Shown here: positions 25,736 to 35,246 of the stretch, piece by piece | How the letters are laid out: each line of letters starts with the position of its first letter | Numbering within the stretch: the first letter of the stretch is position 1 | Assembly: GCF_001424405.1 (NCBI RefSeq) | Contig: NZ_LMPS01000009.1 | Location: forward strand, 124,001 to 188,000 | Length of the DNA stretch: 64,000 bases | Origin: Dyadobacter sp. Leaf189 | GTDB lineage: Bacteria; Bacteroidota; Bacteroidia; Cytophagales; Spirosomataceae | Reading direction: 5' to 3' | Made by a program: the position numbers and the translations under genes | Notes under the pieces: model-generated | Database searches by the model: none | What the model was told of the DNA's origin: nothing | What the model saw: only the letters and a program-made list of their open reading frames with translations

Positions 25736-28180
25736 CTACAACCGTTCCTTCTCCTCGTCTGACGCATTATTGTTGTGCCTCCGCTTTCTTGCAAAGGTCT
25801 CCTTGCCGAAGCGATAGGTGAATGCAGCTCCGACCCGCCGGGTATCTGTTCTGTTCGTCTGGAAGTATTCCGACCGGATTAAGCTGATAGATCTGTTGTG
25901 GTAAACCCAGGAATGAAATATGTCTTCTACTGAAAGCCGGATACTCGCTTTTCCATTCCAGATCTTCTTCTGAACAGAAGCATTGGCGCGGTACATTCCG
26001 CTGGTGACAGTTTGGCCTGTAAAATCCCGGCTGGCGTAGTAGCCGCCCAGCTCGGCAGTCATTGTTTTGCTTAACGTGAAGTAATTATTGAGTTCAAAAC
26101 GGGCGATATTGCTTTTAAAATCAAGCTCTTCGGTAAGTACCTTCCCTTTCAGCCCTACTCTCGAAAGCCGCAAAGTCGTGTTAGTATACCACCATTTAGT
26201 AATCGATGCAGAAACTGTGGTGTTGAGCAGCGCCATAAAACCTCCGCCAATGTTGTCCGGCCGGTTTATAAAGATCGTATCGATCGTTTGGGTGGTCGGG
26301 AAAATGGTACTGCTGAACTTGTTATAGCTCAGGCCCATATTCAACCATTGCTTACGCTGGTATTTCAGCTCCGCACGGTTCTGGTACTGCGGGTTCAGAT
26401 CGGGATTCCCTGAGCTATAAGTATACTGATCGCGCTGAAAAAGGAATGGGTTCAGCAGCTGGTAATTTGGCCGGCTGATCCGCCGCACCAGCATTAGACC
26501 GAAGGTATTATCGCCTTTTTTGTCAGGTTTGAAGCTTACAAAAGCGCTTGGGAACAAGCCTGTGTATTGTTTCCTGAAAGTGGTGCCGGCAATTGCCTCA
26601 TTACCCAGTTGAACGCCCTCGACATTTGTGTTTTCAACCCGCAGCCCAAGTTGCACTCCCATTTTGCCCCAGTTCTTTTGTGCATTCAGATAAGCTGCAT
26701 TGATGTTTTCTTTGTACTTGAAATGATTGGATTGTGTGTTGTTGATGCTCTCACGACCATTTTCAAGATTGTAGTAGTTAAATACATTATCAGTATTGAT
26801 CAAACTCGACTTAAAACCCGCCTCGATTTTTCTCTTTTTCGCAAACGGATGCACATAATCCGCTTTGGCTGTATATATGTTGAAATCGGCCGGAATGCGG
26901 TAAATAAAATCCTCCCGCCTGATCATTTCACCCGAAGGCTCGAATGCGACGTTCCGTAAAAACTGGTTTCCATTATTTACGTAATGCAGGTAATTAGCAT
27001 CTACGGCCAGCTCGCGCCCTGCTGTATTAAACTTGTGCAACAAATTAAAATTCAATCCTGTATTGTTCCGCGTGTCGCCGCCGCTTGTTCCGCCGGAGCC
27101 GGTTACTGCCAGTTGATTAGATGCATCGTAATTCCTGCTGTCGTAATCGAAGTTCCCGTTTCTTTTGGTTCTGTTCAAATTCAGGATCAAGCCCAGCGTG
27201 GTTTTCGGCGTCGCTGCAAAGTCGATACCTACATTAGCATTGACACCATTGTTTCTATAAACCTGCTCATTCGTCAGGTCCACCCGCGAAGCCAGCCCGC
27301 CTGATTCAGTATAAAATCTTCTGTCAAATACATCTTCACTGTAATTTTTCTCAAAACCATATCCCAGATTGGCAAAGGCATTCCACTTTTTATAGTTATA
27401 GTTCAGGTTCAATGCATTGTTTGTTCTTGCATACTTACCCTGGCTCAATCCCGCAGAGAAGCTGCCTGTCAAACCGCCTATCCTGTTTTTCTTTAAGCGA
27501 ATATCGATCACTGCGTTCCCGCCCGCATCGTATTTCGCCGAAGGATTGTCTATCAATTCTATCTTGTCCAGCAAACCGCCCGGCAGCGATTTCAGGTAAG
27601 CAGCCAGATCTGCACCCGACATGTAAGTACTTTTCCCATCAATTAAAACCAGCACGCCACTTTTTCCATTCAAACTAATTTCCCCATTTGCATTTACCGA
27701 TATGCCAGGTGTTTTTTCCAAAACCTCCATCGTATTGCTCGTCGCACTGCTGATCATCGATTCCACATTCACAATCGTGCGGTCAATTTCCTGCTCAATA
27801 AGCGGCTTTTTAGCTTTTACGGTTACTTCTTTTAACTCGATGTTCTTAGCTGGAAGCAATACAATTACCGGCAGCACGATAGAGGAATGCGCACTGTCGA
27901 GTGTCATCGGCAGGCTTATGAATCGTTTTTGGCCAAGCGAGGATAAATCCAGCAAAAATGTCCCGCTTTCCAGTGCATTGATCTGAAACCTGCCGCTGGG
28001 ATCGGTTATCGCGCCTTTTACAAAAACAGAATCAGGCATTTGCAAAACGCGTACGGTCACTCCGGGCAAAACCTCATTTCCGGCATCTTTCACCGTACCC
28101 GAGATTGCATGCGGCGCTGTTTGGGCATATAGTCTGCCGACAAAAAGTAAAATGGTTAAAAAACTGCTTATCGTTTTCAT
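25736..28180 (-). CDS. TonB-type outer-membrane receptor family protein
   Basis: An 814-residue outer-membrane protein. A signal peptide (MKTISSFLTILLFVGRLYAQ) leads to a CarboxypepD_reg-like sandwich (about 25-105, SGTVKDAGNEVLPGVTVRV), a plug domain (about 110-220, IVNVESMISSATSNTMEVLEKTPGIS split by VLIDGKSTYMSG and IDNPSAKYDAGGNAVIDI) and a long beta-barrel of the OMP_b-brl_3 type. It lacks the SusD partner of polysaccharide systems and has no second receptor next to it. It is divergently transcribed from a LytS-type kinase and LytTR regulator, a layout in which the regulator usually controls the receptor. The ligand is unknown. Confidence 0.9.
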   Translation of the reverse strand: MKTISSFLTILLFVGRLYAQTAPHAISGTVKDAGNEVLPGVTVRVLQMPDSVFVKGAITDPSGRFQINALESGTFLLDLSSLGQKRFISLPMTLDSAHSSIVLPVIVLLPAKNIELKEVTVKAKKPLIEQEIDRTIVNVESMISSATSNTMEVLEKTPGISVNANGEISLNGKSGVLVLIDGKSTYMSGADLAAYLKSLPGGLLDKIELIDNPSAKYDAGGNAVIDIRLKKNRIGGLTGSFSAGLSQGKYARTNNALNLNYNYKKWNAFANLGYGFEKNYSEDVFDRRFYTESGGLASRVDLTNEQVYRNNGVNANVGIDFAATPKTTLGLILNLNRTKRNGNFDYDSRNYDASNQLAVTGSGGTSGGDTRNNTGLNFNLLHKFNTAGRELAVDANYLHYVNNGNQFLRNVAFEPSGEMIRREDFIYRIPADFNIYTAKADYVHPFAKKRKIEAGFKSSLINTDNVFNYYNLENGRESINNTQSNHFKYKENINAAYLNAQKNWGKMGVQLGLRVENTNVEGVQLGNEAIAGTTFRKQYTGLFPSAFVSFKPDKKGDNTFGLMLVRRISRPNYQLLNPFLFQRDQYTYSSGNPDLNPQYQNRAELKYQRKQWLNMGLSYNKFSSTIFPTTQTIDTIFINRPDNIGGGFMALLNTTVSASITKWWYTNTTLRLSRVGLKGKVLTEELDFKSNIARFELNNYFTLSKTMTAELGGYYASRDFTGQTVTSGMYRANASVQKKIWNGKASIRLSVEDIFHSWVYHNRSISLIRSEYFQTNRTDTRRVGAAFTYRFGKETFARKRRHNNNASDEEKERL

Positions 28181-28358
28181 GGCTTCATCAATTTGAAAAT
28201 GTTCTGATGAAGCAAATATTCACAGCAGCGCAGGCGACAGAAAATAATAGTGTCGTAACTTTCCAAATGGCTGACAGACGCTGCAAACAGCGGGTCGAAA
28301 TGATTGAAAGGGATATTTCTGCATTCTGTCAGGAATTGCGGTGCGTCCGGCAGATAGA

Positions 28359-28390
28359 TTTGAGATGTCAGATCGCGAAATGCACATTTG
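28359..28390 (+). promoter_or_regulatory. candidate promoter of the LytS/LytTR operon
   Basis: A -33 TTTG (28359-28362) and a -7 CACATTTG (28383-28390, one mismatch to TAnnTTTG) are 20 bases apart. The start near 28397 would be 19 bases before the kinase ATG. Confidence 0.42.
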
Positions 28391-28415
28391 TGATCTCATA
28401 AAATGACACGTCGAA

Positions 28416-29456
28416 ATGGAAACGAAAACGGATATCTGGACAAAGACCGGTTTTTCAACGCGGGATAAATACATTTTCCTCTCTGCCTGCGCCGCCGGGC
28501 CGATCTGGGTGGCGATGAATTTCTTCGCAAATACGCTGGGTATCAATGGTGACGAAGCAGTAGCGGCTGCCTTAACCGCATTTTTTCTGGGTGGCGTATT
28601 TACCGGAAGGTACCTTGCTGAGCTGGCAACAGTGAGGATTAAGAAGCCACAAAAATTATTGCTGGGTACACTTTTGGTCCTTGTGCTCAGCAATATAGGA
28701 CTGATGGCGCAGTTTGAATTTACCGATGATAGCTCACGCGCGTTCAATGTTCTGCTGGGTTGGATACTATTTATGACTATCAGTATTACACTGGGGATGG
28801 TCGTTAAACTTTTGCGCGCAATTGGCTCCAACGAATTACAGGAGGCACGGAGCCAGGCGGCGCATAGCAAGAGCGAGCTGCATTTGCTCCAATCGCAGTT
28901 AAGTCCGCATTTTTTGTTTAACACATTGAATAACCTGTACGGACTATCCATTACGCAGCACGAGAAAATTCCGCCTCTGTTGCTCAAACTGGCTGATTTG
29001 CTGCGCTATTCCGTTTACGACGCCAGCGAAATGTTCGTCCCGCTCAAAGATGAGCTGGCATATATTGAGAACTACATTGATTTCGAAAAAATCAGGATTG
29101 GCGAGCGGCTGCAACTGACTACGGATATTGAAAAAATAGCCGATACACAAATTCAGATCGCACCGATGCTGCTGATCGTATTTGTGGAAAATGCATTTAA
29201 ACACTCAAAGAACACAACCGACGAGAAGATTTACATCGATATCTCCATTAAAACCTGGAATGGACTGATCTTGTTTTCTGTCAAAAACTCGCGCGGACCG
29301 GCGAAAGAGGAAGTGAAGATCTTTGAAAAAAACAGCGGTTTCGGATTGCCGAATGTTAAAAAACGCCTCGAACTGCTTTATCCAAATGCACACGAGCTGA
29401 CGATCAAAGAGGAGGCGGATTCTTACCAGGTCATTTTGAGACTTAATGCGCATTAA
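28416..29456 (+). CDS. LytS/YehU-type sensor histidine kinase
   Basis: A 346-residue inner-membrane kinase. Four hydrophobic helices occupy the first 140 residues (including FLSACAAGPIWVAMNFFA and LLLGTLLVLVLSNIGLMA). The His_kinase domain follows with the phospho-acceptor in QLSPHFLFNTLNNLYGL (about residue 170) and LADLLRYSVYDAS, then a HATPase domain with VENAFKHS and GFGLPNVKKRLELLY. Such kinases pair with LytTR regulators, as here, where the regulator starts just after the kinase stop. The N-terminal part is a plain helix bundle, so the stimulus may be membrane-borne. Confidence 0.93.
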   Translation: METKTDIWTKTGFSTRDKYIFLSACAAGPIWVAMNFFANTLGINGDEAVAAALTAFFLGGVFTGRYLAELATVRIKKPQKLLLGTLLVLVLSNIGLMAQFEFTDDSSRAFNVLLGWILFMTISITLGMVVKLLRAIGSNELQEARSQAAHSKSELHLLQSQLSPHFLFNTLNNLYGLSITQHEKIPPLLLKLADLLRYSVYDASEMFVPLKDELAYIENYIDFEKIRIGERLQLTTDIEKIADTQIQIAPMLLIVFVENAFKHSKNTTDEKIYIDISIKTWNGLILFSVKNSRGPAKEEVKIFEKNSGFGLPNVKKRLELLYPNAHELTIKEEADSYQVILRLNAH

Positions 29457-29457
29457 A

Positions 29458-30174
29458 ATGCAGAAAATCAATTGCCTCATAGTCGACGACGAGCCCATCG
29501 CGCGGGATATCCTCAAAACTTACTGCGCGCATTTTCCCTATCTGAATGTGGCAGGTTCAGTTGGCAACGCATTGGAAATCAAACCAATTTTGTATGAGCA
29601 AAAAGTCGATATTCTTTTTCTGGATATCAATATGCCGGTTATGGACGGAGTTACCTTTTTGAAAACACTCAAAAATCCGCCGCAAGTCATTTTCACAACT
29701 GCTTACCGCGAATATGCGCTCGATGCATTCGAACTTTCAGCTTGTGATTACTTACTGAAACCGTTCTCGTTGGAACGCTTTGTTGTGGCAGTTGACAAAG
29801 CGGTCGAACGATTGCAGCCAGGTAACCCGCCGGCTTTCGAAACTGCTGCTCAAAAGCCCGATGATTTTATTTTTATAAAAACGGACGGCAAAATTTTCAA
29901 AGTACTGTTTAATGAACTGCTTTACGCGGAAGCCAGTGGTAACTACATTAAAATAGTACTTACAACCAGCACGCTGCTCCCGGCGATGACATTCTCGAAC
30001 TTCGAAGACATGCTGCCGAAAGCCACCTTTATCCGCATTCACCGCTCCTTTATCGTCAACAAATCAAAGATCAGCCACATCGAAGGCAACCGCATTTTCC
30101 TCAACCAAACCGAGCTACCGATCGGGACGAGCTATCGCGAGGGTTTATTGAAAGAGCTCGGGCTGAATTCATAA
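29458..30174 (+). CDS. LytTR family response regulator
   Basis: A 238-residue regulator (start MQKINCLIVDDEPIAR). The receiver has the acidic pair DDE, phospho-acceptor Asp in ILFLDINMPVMDG (about residue 56), Thr in IFTTAYREY and Lys in YLLKPFS. The LytTR DNA-binding domain (about 140-238) has DFIFIKTDGKIFKVLFNEL, YAEASGNYIKI and RIHRSFIVNKSKI. The frame also has an ATG at 29446 inside the kinase gene, adding MRIK; the ATG at 29458, 2 bases after the kinase stop, is preferred. The likely target is the divergent TonB-type receptor gene. Confidence 0.93.
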   Translation: MQKINCLIVDDEPIARDILKTYCAHFPYLNVAGSVGNALEIKPILYEQKVDILFLDINMPVMDGVTFLKTLKNPPQVIFTTAYREYALDAFELSACDYLLKPFSLERFVVAVDKAVERLQPGNPPAFETAAQKPDDFIFIKTDGKIFKVLFNELLYAEASGNYIKIVLTTSTLLPAMTFSNFEDMLPKATFIRIHRSFIVNKSKISHIEGNRIFLNQTELPIGTSYREGLLKELGLNS

Positions 30175-30303
30175 GTAACTTCTTACTAAGCCGCAAGTTG
30201 TTCTCATTATTTACCAGTCAATAAGTCATATCCGCCGACAGCACATCGGCAAAGAAGCCGTATACAGTACTTCATACATTGTTAACAGATCTGCCTGACT
30301 TCA

Positions 30304-32037
30304 ATGCGATCTATTATAACTCTTGTATCAGGTCTGCTATCAATGAATTGTTCCCGAATATTGCCACGTCTGATATGTACCTGCATTATCTTCTCCTACT
30401 TTTTCCTGATCATACTGCATGCTGTTAACATCCCAAGGGGTGACGACCTTTATTGTCTGCTGTTGTTTACCCAATCTTTCAGGGATGCCAAAAGCTGGAC
30501 ACAATGTTTTCAGTTGCTGTTTGAACAATGGGTCGAGCATCGCATCATCTACTCCCGACTCACTGCGCTGGCTTCCTACTGGCTGCATGGCACCCTGAAT
30601 TTCAAAACGATTATGATAATAGGCAATGCGTCGCTGCTTGGCATCACATTTCTTATTTACAGACTCCTGCAAAGAATTGGCTTATCGATTTCCTATCTGT
30701 TACCAGTGGTATTAACACTTTTCAGCCCGGTTATGTATGAAGGAAATCTCTGGGCAGGAGCAGCTACGGTTTACATGCCGGTATGTTTTACCGGCATGTT
30801 ATCTATTTACTTACTTACCGTTCCTTCGCGCATCGCTTTCGTATCGGCAGTGTTTGCTGCAATATTAGCTACCTATTCTTTTGGCAATGGGATGTTTACT
30901 TTTCTTGCTGGATGCGCCGTTTTACTGTATCTGAAAAAAACTCTGACAGCCTGCCTGTGGATGCTCGTTGGTCTGGCCGCTGCACTAATATATTTTGGTG
31001 GTTTCAAAACCCACAGTGCAACGAGCGCATTTGACTGGGCAGTTCATTTCCGATATCCCGCATACATTTTCTACAATTTTTCCGCGTTTGTAGGAGGAAT
31101 ATTCAACTACTATGAGAATGTCAATGGCCCAGTTGCCTTACAGAATACTCCCGCCATTTTGTGTGGTGTCGCAATATCTGTTTTTATAGCTTGGAGCCTG
31201 TTTAAAATTGCTACCACTCGGTCGCACGATGAGCGCGGAATGTTCGCTGTCAAAGCTACGTGGATAGGATTTGTTATTTTTATCGGCATTACTTCTGTGG
31301 TAATTGCCTATTCCAGAACCTCGGCACCACAAATGACGGTGGTTTCCAGCAGGTACAAGATCTACTCAATGACTGCCTTTCTGCTGGTTTACCTGTGGTG
31401 CCTTATCTCTTTTAAAAAGCAAAGGACTATCGGGATTATTTTTGCGACTACCAGTGCAATTCTGCTCGTATTTAATTACTTTGTTTACTATGAAAAGTTT
31501 GTTAACTATAAGTCGCACAGCTTAGCTGGCCTCTTTAATTATACAAACCGTGGCCAATGGATCATATACAACGGCTCATACTTTGAAGGTGCAAGCAAGC
31601 TGATTTGCGATAGTATCCGCAACAACCCTAAGCCGGTTTTTCATTTCCAGCCTGTTTTCCACGAGCTTAGTAGGGAAGCACTCAGCAAAGCACCTGCTTT
31701 GCTTGATGTGCGGGTTATTGAGAACAAACATTCTTCCAACCGATTTATAAGCAGTATTTCTGTTGGCACTAATGCATTTCCTACCACGCCCAATATGTCG
31801 CAGGGAGTGTATTTGGTTATGTACAATGAAGAAGATATCGTTCTTTTTGCTGCAAATCCATTGAAAAACGGGAGGTTTAATATGCTGCGGCAGCGGAATT
31901 ATTTCAAGCCTGGATTTTACCTGGAAGAAGACATCCATAGAGCGATGCGCAAGGGCAAGGTCTACAAACTTGCCGTGTTCTGTCCGACAGAAAAGGAGAA
32001 GCTCAGGCTGATTAATCACCAAATTACGGGTATATAA
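30304..32037 (+). CDS. polytopic membrane protein, possibly glycosyltransferase-like (unassigned)
   Basis: A 577-residue protein with about ten hydrophobic helices in its first 390 residues and a soluble C-terminal part of 190 residues. Near the N-terminus, after the first helix, it has RGDDLYCLLLF and, later, WVEHRIIYSRL: an acidic pair in the first outer loop followed by a His/Arg pair, like the pattern of GT-C glycosyltransferases and DUF6056-type proteins. I did not find a motif that proves either. The start is uncertain: an ATG at 30343 gives a 564-residue protein with the same helices. It lies alone between the LytTR regulator and the glutamate dehydrogenase gene, with 130- and 190-base gaps. 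Confidence 0.7.
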   Translation: MRSIITLVSGLLSMNCSRILPRLICTCIIFSYFFLIILHAVNIPRGDDLYCLLLFTQSFRDAKSWTQCFQLLFEQWVEHRIIYSRLTALASYWLHGTLNFKTIMIIGNASLLGITFLIYRLLQRIGLSISYLLPVVLTLFSPVMYEGNLWAGAATVYMPVCFTGMLSIYLLTVPSRIAFVSAVFAAILATYSFGNGMFTFLAGCAVLLYLKKTLTACLWMLVGLAAALIYFGGFKTHSATSAFDWAVHFRYPAYIFYNFSAFVGGIFNYYENVNGPVALQNTPAILCGVAISVFIAWSLFKIATTRSHDERGMFAVKATWIGFVIFIGITSVVIAYSRTSAPQMTVVSSRYKIYSMTAFLLVYLWCLISFKKQRTIGIIFATTSAILLVFNYFVYYEKFVNYKSHSLAGLFNYTNRGQWIIYNGSYFEGASKLICDSIRNNPKPVFHFQPVFHELSREALSKAPALLDVRVIENKHSSNRFISSISVGTNAFPTTPNMSQGVYLVMYNEEDIVLFAANPLKNGRFNMLRQRNYFKPGFYLEEDIHRAMRKGKVYKLAVFCPTEKEKLRLINHQITGI

Positions 32038-32220
32038 CCCCCGGAGATACTGAGCCAAACAGCCCCCGTCAACTCTTTTTTCGCATTTTAGTTTTGAGTA
32101 AAATGCATTCATCAAATTTGGAGTAATTGCGCTATACCAGCAATTTATTCTGACATTATGACTACCATAAAACAATCTATTTTCTAACACTTATTATACT
32201 ATTTCAAGAATTTTTAGTTT

Positions 32221-32253
32221 TTTGTTTTTATGTGAACAAATCCTGTATGTTTG
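32221..32253 (+). promoter_or_regulatory. promoter of the glutamate dehydrogenase gene
   Basis: TTTG at 32221-32224 and TATGTTTG at 32246-32253 are 21 bases apart and match the Bacteroidota -33/-7 pattern. Transcription from about 32260 excludes the in-frame ATG at 32232 and supports the start at 32307. Confidence 0.72.
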
Positions 32254-32306
32254 TGTTGTTAAATACACATTATTCATTAACATACTTTATTTCAATTAGT
32301 TATAAA

Positions 32307-33581
32307 ATGTCATATATAGAACCAGCTCCCATTAAGGACAAAGAAAATCCTTTGGAGTCAATGATGCAGCGTTTTGATAAAGCAGTGGACATTCTAGGAA
32401 TATCCGAAGAAATGTACCATATATTGAAAGTACCACGCAAGCAGGTAATTGTCGGTTTGCCAGTCACAATGGACTCAGGCGAGATCCGGACTTTTGAAGG
32501 TTACCGCGTGATCCACTCTACCATCCTGGGCCCGAGCAAAGGCGGTATCCGTTTTGATCCGGATGTAAATCTCGACGAAGTGCGCGCGCTTGCCGCGTGG
32601 ATGACGTGGAAATGCGCAGTAGTGGATATTCCTTACGGAGGCGCAAAAGGTGGCGTTGCTTGTAATCCAAGAGAAATGTCTGCCGGTGAGATCGAACGTT
32701 TGATGCGCGCTTACACCACTGCATTGCTCGATGTTTTCGGCCCCGACCAGGATATTCCTGCACCGGATATGGGAACCGGCCCGCGTGAAATGGCGTGGTT
32801 AATGGATGAATACTCCAAATCGAAAGGAATGACAGTACCCGCAGTGGTAACAGGGAAGCCGCTCGTCCTGGGTGGGTCACTGGGCCGAACGGAGGCAACG
32901 GGCCGCGGCGTAATGGTTTCGGCACTTGCCGGAATGGAGAAGCTGCGCATTAATCCTTACCGCGCTACTGCGGCTGTGCAGGGTTTTGGTAACGTAGGCT
33001 CACACGCGGCTATGCTGCTCCGCGACCGTGGCGTGGCTATTCACGCGATCAGTGATATTTCCGGTGCGTATTACAACGACAAGGGAATTGATATTGCTGC
33101 CGCAGTAGCTTACCGCGACGGCAATAAAGGTTCGCTCGAAGGCTTTGCCGGCGCAGAACTTATTCCAGGTGACGATCTGCTCACATTACCTGTCGACGTA
33201 CTGGTACCAGCCGCCAAAGAAGATGTAATTACCCGGAAAAACGTGTCGGGCATTCAGGCAAAAATGATCGTCGAAGGCGCAAATGGGCCTACTTCTTCCA
33301 AAGCCGACGATATTATCAATGAAAAAGGAATTATGGTTGTGCCGGATATTCTAGCCAATGCTGGCGGCGTGACTGTTTCTTATTTTGAATGGGTTCAAAA
33401 CAGGATCGGCTACAAATGGACGCTCGAACGGATCAATCGCCGTACCGACCGGATCATGAAAGATTCATTCGATAAAGTCTACGAAATTTCACAAAAACAC
33501 AAAGTATCACTCCGCATCGCTGCATATATTGTTGCGATCGACAAGGTTTCGAGTACCTACAAGTTTAGAGGCGGGTTTTAG
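32307..33581 (+). CDS. gdhA: Glu/Leu/Phe/Val family glutamate dehydrogenase
   Basis: A 424-residue dehydrogenase. The N-terminal domain has GPSKGGIRFDP, the catalytic Lys region WKCAVVDIPYGGAKGG and IPAPDMGTG; the Rossmann domain has VQGFGNVGSHAAMLL. The pattern and length fit the short hexameric glutamate dehydrogenases that interconvert glutamate with 2-oxoglutarate and ammonia, and point to NAD preference, which cannot be settled here. The track start at 32232 is rejected because it precedes the promoter start; MSYIEPAPIKDKENP from 32307 is the natural N-terminus. It sits in no operon; a large inverted repeat follows its stop. Confidence 0.93.
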   Translation: MSYIEPAPIKDKENPLESMMQRFDKAVDILGISEEMYHILKVPRKQVIVGLPVTMDSGEIRTFEGYRVIHSTILGPSKGGIRFDPDVNLDEVRALAAWMTWKCAVVDIPYGGAKGGVACNPREMSAGEIERLMRAYTTALLDVFGPDQDIPAPDMGTGPREMAWLMDEYSKSKGMTVPAVVTGKPLVLGGSLGRTEATGRGVMVSALAGMEKLRINPYRATAAVQGFGNVGSHAAMLLRDRGVAIHAISDISGAYYNDKGIDIAAAVAYRDGNKGSLEGFAGAELIPGDDLLTLPVDVLVPAAKEDVITRKNVSGIQAKMIVEGANGPTSSKADDIINEKGIMVVPDILANAGGVTVSYFEWVQNRIGYKWTLERINRRTDRIMKDSFDKVYEISQKHKVSLRIAAYIVAIDKVSSTYKFRGGF

Positions 33582-33587
33582 GAAGTC

Positions 33588-33716
33588 ATTGGTGGTCATT
33601 TATTGTCATTGAGGTCATTGAGGTTATTTATGTTGTAGTAGATGTTTAGGCAAACTAGCACACTTCCGACACTAACAACAATAATGACTATAAATGACTG
33701 TTAAATGACCACCAAT
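33588..33716. repeat. long imperfect inverted repeat rich in GGTCATT units
   Basis: Perfect 15-base arms (ATTGGTGGTCATTTA at 33588-33602 and its complement at 33702-33716) enclose 99 bases in which shorter GTCATTGAG units and their complements (AATGACTATAAATGACTG) lie in matching order, so the whole forms a long imperfect stem. It fills the gap after the glutamate dehydrogenase gene. It could be a transcription stop or a dispersed mobile hairpin. Confidence 0.75.
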
Positions 33717-33816
33717 AACCCCCTTTCCCTCAACATTACCCCTACATTAACAAACCCCGCCGCTGCATCTTCTTAAAGACAGAAATGTTAACTTTAAGGC
33801 AACAAAGCAGCTCAGT

Positions 33817-34908
33817 ATGTCATTAAGTCCGCGTTTTATCGCATTTATCCTCGCTTTCCTTATCTCGCTCATTACCACTACATTTCTTGCATTTGTAGAC
33901 GGTGTTTCAAAGGGTATGTTGTTCGTTGTGGCGATTGCCTCCTTTATCTCATCCTTCTTCCTGGTATTGTATGCCGTCGACATCCTGGTTTTCCGGGAGG
34001 TGAACAAAATGTACCGTACAATACACAAGCTGAAAATGCGCGATTTCAATATGGCGCCGCGCAAAAAGCTGATCCAGGAATCAAATCCCCTGAAAACGAT
34101 CAACGATGAAATTTTTGTTTATGTAACCAAAAAACAGAAAGAGATCGACGAGCTTAAAAAGCTGGAATTGTTCAGAAGAGAGTTCCTGGCCGACGTTTCG
34201 CACGAATTCAAAACACCTATTTTCGCAGCTCAGGGCTTTATTCACACATTGCTTGATGGCGCCATGGAGGACGAGAATGTACGTGAAAGGTTCCTTAGAA
34301 AGGCCGCCAATAACCTTGATAGTCTTGATGTACTGGTTAAAGACCTGCTGGTTTTATCCCAGATGGAAACCGGCGACATTAAGATGAACCTGCTGCCTAC
34401 GGACATCCGTCAAATGACAGTCAACATTTTCGGTCGGCTTGAAAATATCGCCAAATCCAAGAATGTAGTGCTGAAAGTGAAACCCGACGAGCTGCCGGAA
34501 GTCTGGGTAATGGCCGACGCCGACCGGATGGAGCAGGTAATGCTCAACCTGATCGAGAATGCGATCAAATACGGAAATGAAGGCGGAAAAGTAGTTGTAC
34601 AGTTTAGTGAAGGCAAAAAATACATGGAGGTGGCTGTGAGAGATACCGGCCCGGGTATCCCACATGAACATTTGAACCGTATATTTGAGCGTTTCTATCG
34701 GGTAGACAAAAGCCGGAGTAAGGAAATCGGCGGCACCGGTTTGGGATTGGCGATCGTAAAGCACATACTGAATGCGCATAATACCAAAATTGCAGTGATG
34801 TCAAAGCCCGAGAAAGGAACGACTTTCTCATTCAAACTTGAAAAAGCCTTTGGTACCACACACGCCGAGGCTGGGGAGGAAGAAATAACAGCCCAGTTGA
34901 ATTCTTAA
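33817..34908 (+). CDS. PhoR-like membrane sensor histidine kinase
   Basis: A 363-residue kinase with two N-terminal transmembrane helices (about 8-28 and 32-55) separated by only a few residues, so almost no outer domain. A short linker leads to the HisKA domain with FLADVSHEFKTPIFAAQGF (about residue 130) and a HATPase domain with N-box LIENAIKYG, G1 RDTGPGIP and G2 GGTGLGLAIVKHI. This type is common upstream or downstream of a phosphate-type response regulator, but no regulator is adjacent, so it is an orphan here. The signal may come from the membrane or a partner protein. Confidence 0.92.
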   Translation: MSLSPRFIAFILAFLISLITTTFLAFVDGVSKGMLFVVAIASFISSFFLVLYAVDILVFREVNKMYRTIHKLKMRDFNMAPRKKLIQESNPLKTINDEIFVYVTKKQKEIDELKKLELFRREFLADVSHEFKTPIFAAQGFIHTLLDGAMEDENVRERFLRKAANNLDSLDVLVKDLLVLSQMETGDIKMNLLPTDIRQMTVNIFGRLENIAKSKNVVLKVKPDELPEVWVMADADRMEQVMLNLIENAIKYGNEGGKVVVQFSEGKKYMEVAVRDTGPGIPHEHLNRIFERFYRVDKSRSKEIGGTGLGLAIVKHILNAHNTKIAVMSKPEKGTTFSFKLEKAFGTTHAEAGEEEITAQLNS

Positions 34909-34934
34909 CATTTCAAATCCATAAACCATTAAGC

Positions 34935-35234
34935 ATGTTTGTACATAACGTATTTTTCTGGCTCAAAGAAAAAGACAACGCTGCAGCGCGGGAGCAACTT
35001 CTGGCAGGTATCAAGTCCCTGGAAGCGATCGAATCCATTGAATCCGTTTACATCGGCACCCCAGCCGCAACCCGTCGCCCGGTTATTGACGCCACTTACG
35101 ACTTTGCCGAAATCCTGGTCTTCGCCGACGAGGCTGCACACGACGTGTACCAGGTTCACCCACTTCACAAAAAGTTCGTAGAAGAGAACTCGCACCTTTG
35201 GGAGCGTGTGCTGATCTACGACGTAGAGGCATAA
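34935..35234 (+). CDS. Dabb (stress-responsive A/B barrel) domain protein
   Basis: A 99-residue ferredoxin-like barrel. The family pattern is visible: MFVHNVFFWLK at the start with the conserved His and Trp, a central helix (AREQLLAGIKSLEAIESIES) and the C-terminal PLHKKFVEENSHLWERVLIYDVE with another conserved His. Such proteins bind small hydrophobic molecules or act as dimeric enzymes; the role is not known here. It starts 26 bases after the kinase stop and is probably co-transcribed with it. The palindromic DnaA-box region follows 12 bases after its stop. Confidence 0.9.
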   Translation: MFVHNVFFWLKEKDNAAAREQLLAGIKSLEAIESIESVYIGTPAATRRPVIDATYDFAEILVFADEAAHDVYQVHPLHKKFVEENSHLWERVLIYDVEA

Positions 35235-35246
35235 CCGAATGCAAAC

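Noticed and set aside
32232-32306. Upstream start of glutamate dehydrogenase
   Set aside because: The promoter start near 32260 lies downstream of it and the added residues match no family member.
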